From Blautia sp. AF19-10LB (GTDB lineage: Bacteria > Bacillota > Clostridia > Lachnospirales > Lachnospiraceae), in assembly GCF_003461245.1 (NCBI RefSeq), contig NZ_QTWS01000061.1:1401-10934 (forward strand): 9,534 nucleotides of DNA, read 5' to 3'. A model generated the notes under the pieces. The model was given only the letters and a program-made list of their open reading frames with translations. It did not search any database and was not told where the DNA came from. How positions within the stretch are numbered: position 1 is the first letter of the stretch; the number at the start of each line of letters is the position of its first letter. Shown here one piece after another: positions 7,852 to 9,534 of the stretch. A program made the position numbers and the translations under genes.

Positions 7852-7893
7852 AAATCCCCCGTTTTCGTCTGCCGACGATTGCGGGGGATTTTT
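7852..7893 (+). terminator. Rho-independent terminator after topB
   Basis: AAATCCCCCG (7852-7861) pairs perfectly with CGGGGGATTT (7882-7891), and the run of T continues to 7893. The 20-base loop has its own small stem, TCGTC (7865-7869) with GACGA (7874-7878) around a TGCC tetraloop, making a two-storey hairpin. It lies 30 bases after the topB stop and should end the transfer operon transcript. The reverse strand lacks a comparable T run, so it works in the + direction. Confidence 0.85.
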
Positions 7894-7897
7894 CTTG

Positions 7898-7913
7898 TTG
7901 GGAAGTTTCCCAA
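7898..7913. repeat. Short inverted repeat TTGGGAA-GT-TTCCCAA
   Basis: Seven-base perfect arms with a 2-base spacer lie between the topB terminator and the next gene, about 25 bases upstream of the candidate -35 box. The tight symmetry resembles an operator for a dimeric repressor, but a weak RNA hairpin with an AGTT loop is equally possible. There is no direct sign of function. Confidence 0.5.
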
Positions 7914-7937
7914 ACCCTCTGCAATTTTTCAAAATCT

Positions 7938-7966
7938 TTGGCAGAACAGGCGGCGCGTTGTATTTA
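7938..7966 (+). promoter_or_regulatory. Weak candidate promoter for the ArdA-fusion gene
   Basis: TTGGCA (7938-7943) matches five of six bases of the -35 consensus. Seventeen bases later TATTTA (7961-7966) matches only three of six of the -10 consensus. A promoter is expected somewhere here because a strong terminator lies upstream and a gene with its own ribosome site follows. The exact boxes are uncertain. Confidence 0.3.
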
Positions 7967-8001
7967 GGAGCGTAACCACCAACGCGCAGCGTCTACGCTG
8001 C
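7953..8001. repeat. Two adjoining inverted repeats in the leader of the ArdA-fusion gene
   Basis: GCGCGTTG (7953-7960) is repeated inverted as CAACGCGC (7980-7987) across a 19-base spacer. Sharing its last two bases, GCAGCG (7986-7991) pairs with CGCTGC (7996-8001) around a TCTA loop. The second hairpin ends 8 bases before the ribosome binding site AAAGGAG (8010-8016). The first repeat flanks the candidate -10 box, so it could be an operator. The pair could also form a structured leader or a DNA-processing site; the sequence does not decide. Confidence 0.6.
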
Positions 8002-8023
8002 CATTTCAGAAAGGAGCGAATAC

Positions 8024-9526
8024 ATGAGCGAACAATTTTCCATTCTTATCGACAGCCGCACCCGCTTTGAAACAAGCGAACCGGGCGGCGTGTGGCTTTC
8101 CATGCCGACCACAAAGGAGCAGCTTCACGAAGCTATGCAGCGCGTCGGCATTACTGCGGATAACCCGCAGGACTTCTTTATCAACGGCTTTGCAAACACC
8201 GAGCAGCAGCCCTTTGACGTGCCGCTTCCCGTTATCCAGAGCGCAGGGCTTGACGAACTGAACTACTTAGGCAATCTGCTTGCCATGCAGCGCGACGAGG
8301 ACAGGGACAAGTTTACGGCGGCGGTAGCTCTTGGGGAACGTGCCGGAAGTGTCAAAGACCTTATCAACCTTGCACAAAATCTTGACTGCTACTGGCTTTA
8401 TCCCACCGTACAGAACGAAGAAGATTACGGCTATTACCTTATCGACGAACTGGACGAATTAGAACTGCCCGAAGAAGCAAAAAAGTATTTCATGTATGAG
8501 GATTACGGGCGGGACGCTGCTATCAATGACGGAGGACGCTTTACCGAACAGGGCTATATCTACAACAACAAGAACACCTTTACGGAGTGGTACAACGGCA
8601 GAGAAAGCGACATACCGAGGGAATACCGCGTTATGAGCTTCCCGCAGCCGCACCGCCCCGACCCGTCAAAGGTAGAAATGGACGCAGCCGCACCGGGACA
8701 GAAAACAGTGCAGACCATAGAGCAGCCGCAGGAGCCGCGCCCGGTTATCCCTATTGTGCTGACGAGCGAAAAACCCGCAGAGAAATTGAAAGAGATTACC
8801 GACCGTCTGGAACAGGGAATAACGGAACTCTTTGACAGCGAGCGTTACCGGGAATATCTGCGCGTCATGTCAAAATTTCATAATTACAGCTTTAACAATA
8901 CGCTGCTTATCGCCATGCAGAAGCCGGACGCTTCCCTTGTTGCGGGCTTTTCCGCATGGAAAAATAATTTTGGGCGAAACGTGATAAAAGGGCAAAAAGG
9001 AATTAAAATCATTGCCCCGTCGCCTTACAAAGTCAAACAGGAAATGAAGAAAATCGACCCCCACACGCAGCAGCCTATCATTGGGAAAGACGGGAAGCCG
9101 GTTACGGAGGAAAAGGAAATCACGATACCCGCTTATAAGGTAGTGTCTGTCTTTGACGTGTCGCAGACCGAGGGGCGCGAGCTTCCCGACATTGCCGTAA
9201 ATGAACTGACGGGCGACGTGGAGCGTTACAGGGATTTTTTCGCTGCCCTTGAAAAGACTTCCCCCGTTCCTATTGGCTTTGAGCAGATACCGGGTAGCTC
9301 TCATGGTTACTACCATTTGGAGGACAAGCGCATTGCCATTGACGAGGGCATGAGCGAGATTCAAACCTTGAAAACGGCGATACATGAAATCGCACACGCA
9401 AAGCTGCACGATATAGATTTGAACGCGCCGGAGAACGAACAGCAGCCCCATATTGACAGGCGTACCCGCGAAGTCGAAGCGTTATACTCAGCATTCCAAA
9501 ATGTTAATCATTTTAAAGAATGCTGA
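8024..9526 (+). CDS. ArdA anti-restriction + ArdC-like ssDNA-binding + HEXXH peptidase fusion, 3' truncated
   Basis: Multi-domain anti-restriction protein of a conjugative element. Residues 10-205 resemble ArdA, a DNA-mimic inhibitor of type I restriction, with LDELNYLGNLLA at 77-88, GSVKDLINLAQNLDCYWLYP at 108-127 and many acidic residues. A Pro/Gln-rich linker spans about 206-245. Residues 253-390 resemble the ArdC N-terminal single-strand DNA-binding domain (HNYSFNNTLLIAMQKP at 286-301, then GFSAWKNNFGRNV at 308-320). A zinc-peptidase part follows with HEIAH at 454-458. Family members go on after TREVEA (481-486) with a conserved helix and a long tail. Here the sequence changes at base 9482 to 14 unrelated residues and stops. 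E483 and E485, either of which could be the third zinc ligand, sit at the break, so peptidase activity is doubtful while the ArdA part should be intact. The start has AAAGGAG 7 bases upstream. The gene is separated from the transfer operon by a terminator. Confidence 0.85.
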   Translation: MSEQFSILIDSRTRFETSEPGGVWLSMPTTKEQLHEAMQRVGITADNPQDFFINGFANTEQQPFDVPLPVIQSAGLDELNYLGNLLAMQRDEDRDKFTAAVALGERAGSVKDLINLAQNLDCYWLYPTVQNEEDYGYYLIDELDELELPEEAKKYFMYEDYGRDAAINDGGRFTEQGYIYNNKNTFTEWYNGRESDIPREYRVMSFPQPHRPDPSKVEMDAAAPGQKTVQTIEQPQEPRPVIPIVLTSEKPAEKLKEITDRLEQGITELFDSERYREYLRVMSKFHNYSFNNTLLIAMQKPDASLVAGFSAWKNNFGRNVIKGQKGIKIIAPSPYKVKQEMKKIDPHTQQPIIGKDGKPVTEEKEITIPAYKVVSVFDVSQTEGRELPDIAVNELTGDVERYRDFFAALEKTSPVPIGFEQIPGSSHGYYHLEDKRIAIDEGMSEIQTLKTAIHEIAHAKLHDIDLNAPENEQQPHIDRRTREVEALYSAFQNVNHFKEC

Positions 9527-9534
9527 GAAATAAG
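9482..9534. mobile_element. Possible left edge of an inserted element or recombination junction
   Basis: After codon 486 of the ArdA-fusion gene, sequence character changes abruptly: 14 G/C in 53 bases against mid-50s % before. The reading frame leaves its family sequence at the same point. The new sequence opens with TTATA and then a long hairpin. Hairpins close to the ends are a feature of IS200/IS605 elements, but no transposase is visible in the 53 bases present. A deletion junction or the end of another inserted island is equally allowed. Confidence 0.4.
9487..9527. repeat. Long hairpin in the AT-rich tail
   Basis: CTCAGCATTC (9487-9496) is perfectly inverted as GAATGCTGAG (9518-9527). 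Inside it AAAATG (9498-9503) pairs with CATTTT (9509-9514) around a TTAAT loop. The two stems are separated only by a small bulge (C on one side, AAA on the other). No T run follows on either strand, so it is not a typical terminator. It overlaps the last codons and the stop of the truncated gene. Confidence 0.8.

Noticed and set aside
9479..9527. Tail hairpin as an integron attC site or the 5' end of a group II intron
   Set aside because: GTTATAC does not fit the attC core GTTRRRY, and the boundary does not begin with the GTGYG typical of group II introns.
1..9534. tRNA or rRNA genes, CRISPR arrays, or a complete insertion sequence
   Set aside because: Nearly the whole window is accounted for by coding sequence, and I saw no regularly spaced repeats, cloverleaf-like sequence or transposase motifs.

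Overview
The window looks like a stretch of the transfer (type IV secretion) module of an integrative and conjugative element of the Tn1549/CTn4 type, found in gut Firmicutes (Clostridia such as Lachnospiraceae or Oscillospiraceae, and Clostridioides difficile). This rests on the gene set and order: VirB4-like ATPase, DNA methyltransferase, CHAP-domain membrane protein, DUF4315 protein, DUF4366 protein, topoisomerase III, then an ArdA/ArdC-type anti-restriction gene. The AGGAGG-type ribosome binding sites and mid-50s % G+C (judged by eye) fit the same group. The host species cannot be named from this sequence.

Layout, all genes on the + strand. Positions 1-1762 hold the 3' three-quarters or so of a VirB4-like ATPase whose start lies outside the window. 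It overlaps by 4 bases a beta-class DNA methyltransferase (1759-2640). That gene overlaps by 4 bases a 701-residue single-pass membrane protein with a C-terminal CHAP amidase domain (2637-4742, TTG start). After a 34-base gap come a small coiled-coil DUF4315 protein (4777-5034), a DUF4366 membrane protein (5024-5728) and topB (5725-7821), each overlapping the next. A hairpin terminator (7852-7893) closes this transcription unit. The 202-base gap 7822-8023 is dense in palindromes and probably carries the promoter of the last gene, an ArdA + ArdC-like + zinc-peptidase fusion (8024-9526).

How the genes fit together: VirB4 should power assembly of the conjugation channel at the membrane. The CHAP protein should open peptidoglycan for it. 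The DUF4315 and DUF4366 proteins are conserved companions of unknown role. TopB should handle DNA topology during element processing or replication. The methyltransferase and the ArdA/ArdC-type protein are two different ways to protect the element from host restriction.

The most unusual point is at the right end. The ArdA-ArdC-peptidase gene departs from its family sequence after codon 486 (base 9481). It runs into an AT-rich tail (14 G/C in 53 bases) that ends the protein 14 residues later and contains a long perfect-arm hairpin. This looks like the edge of an inserted element or a deletion/recombination junction that removes the end of the peptidase domain and everything after it. I found no sign of a wholly new system; the remaining points concern DUF families of unknown function and non-coding structure.
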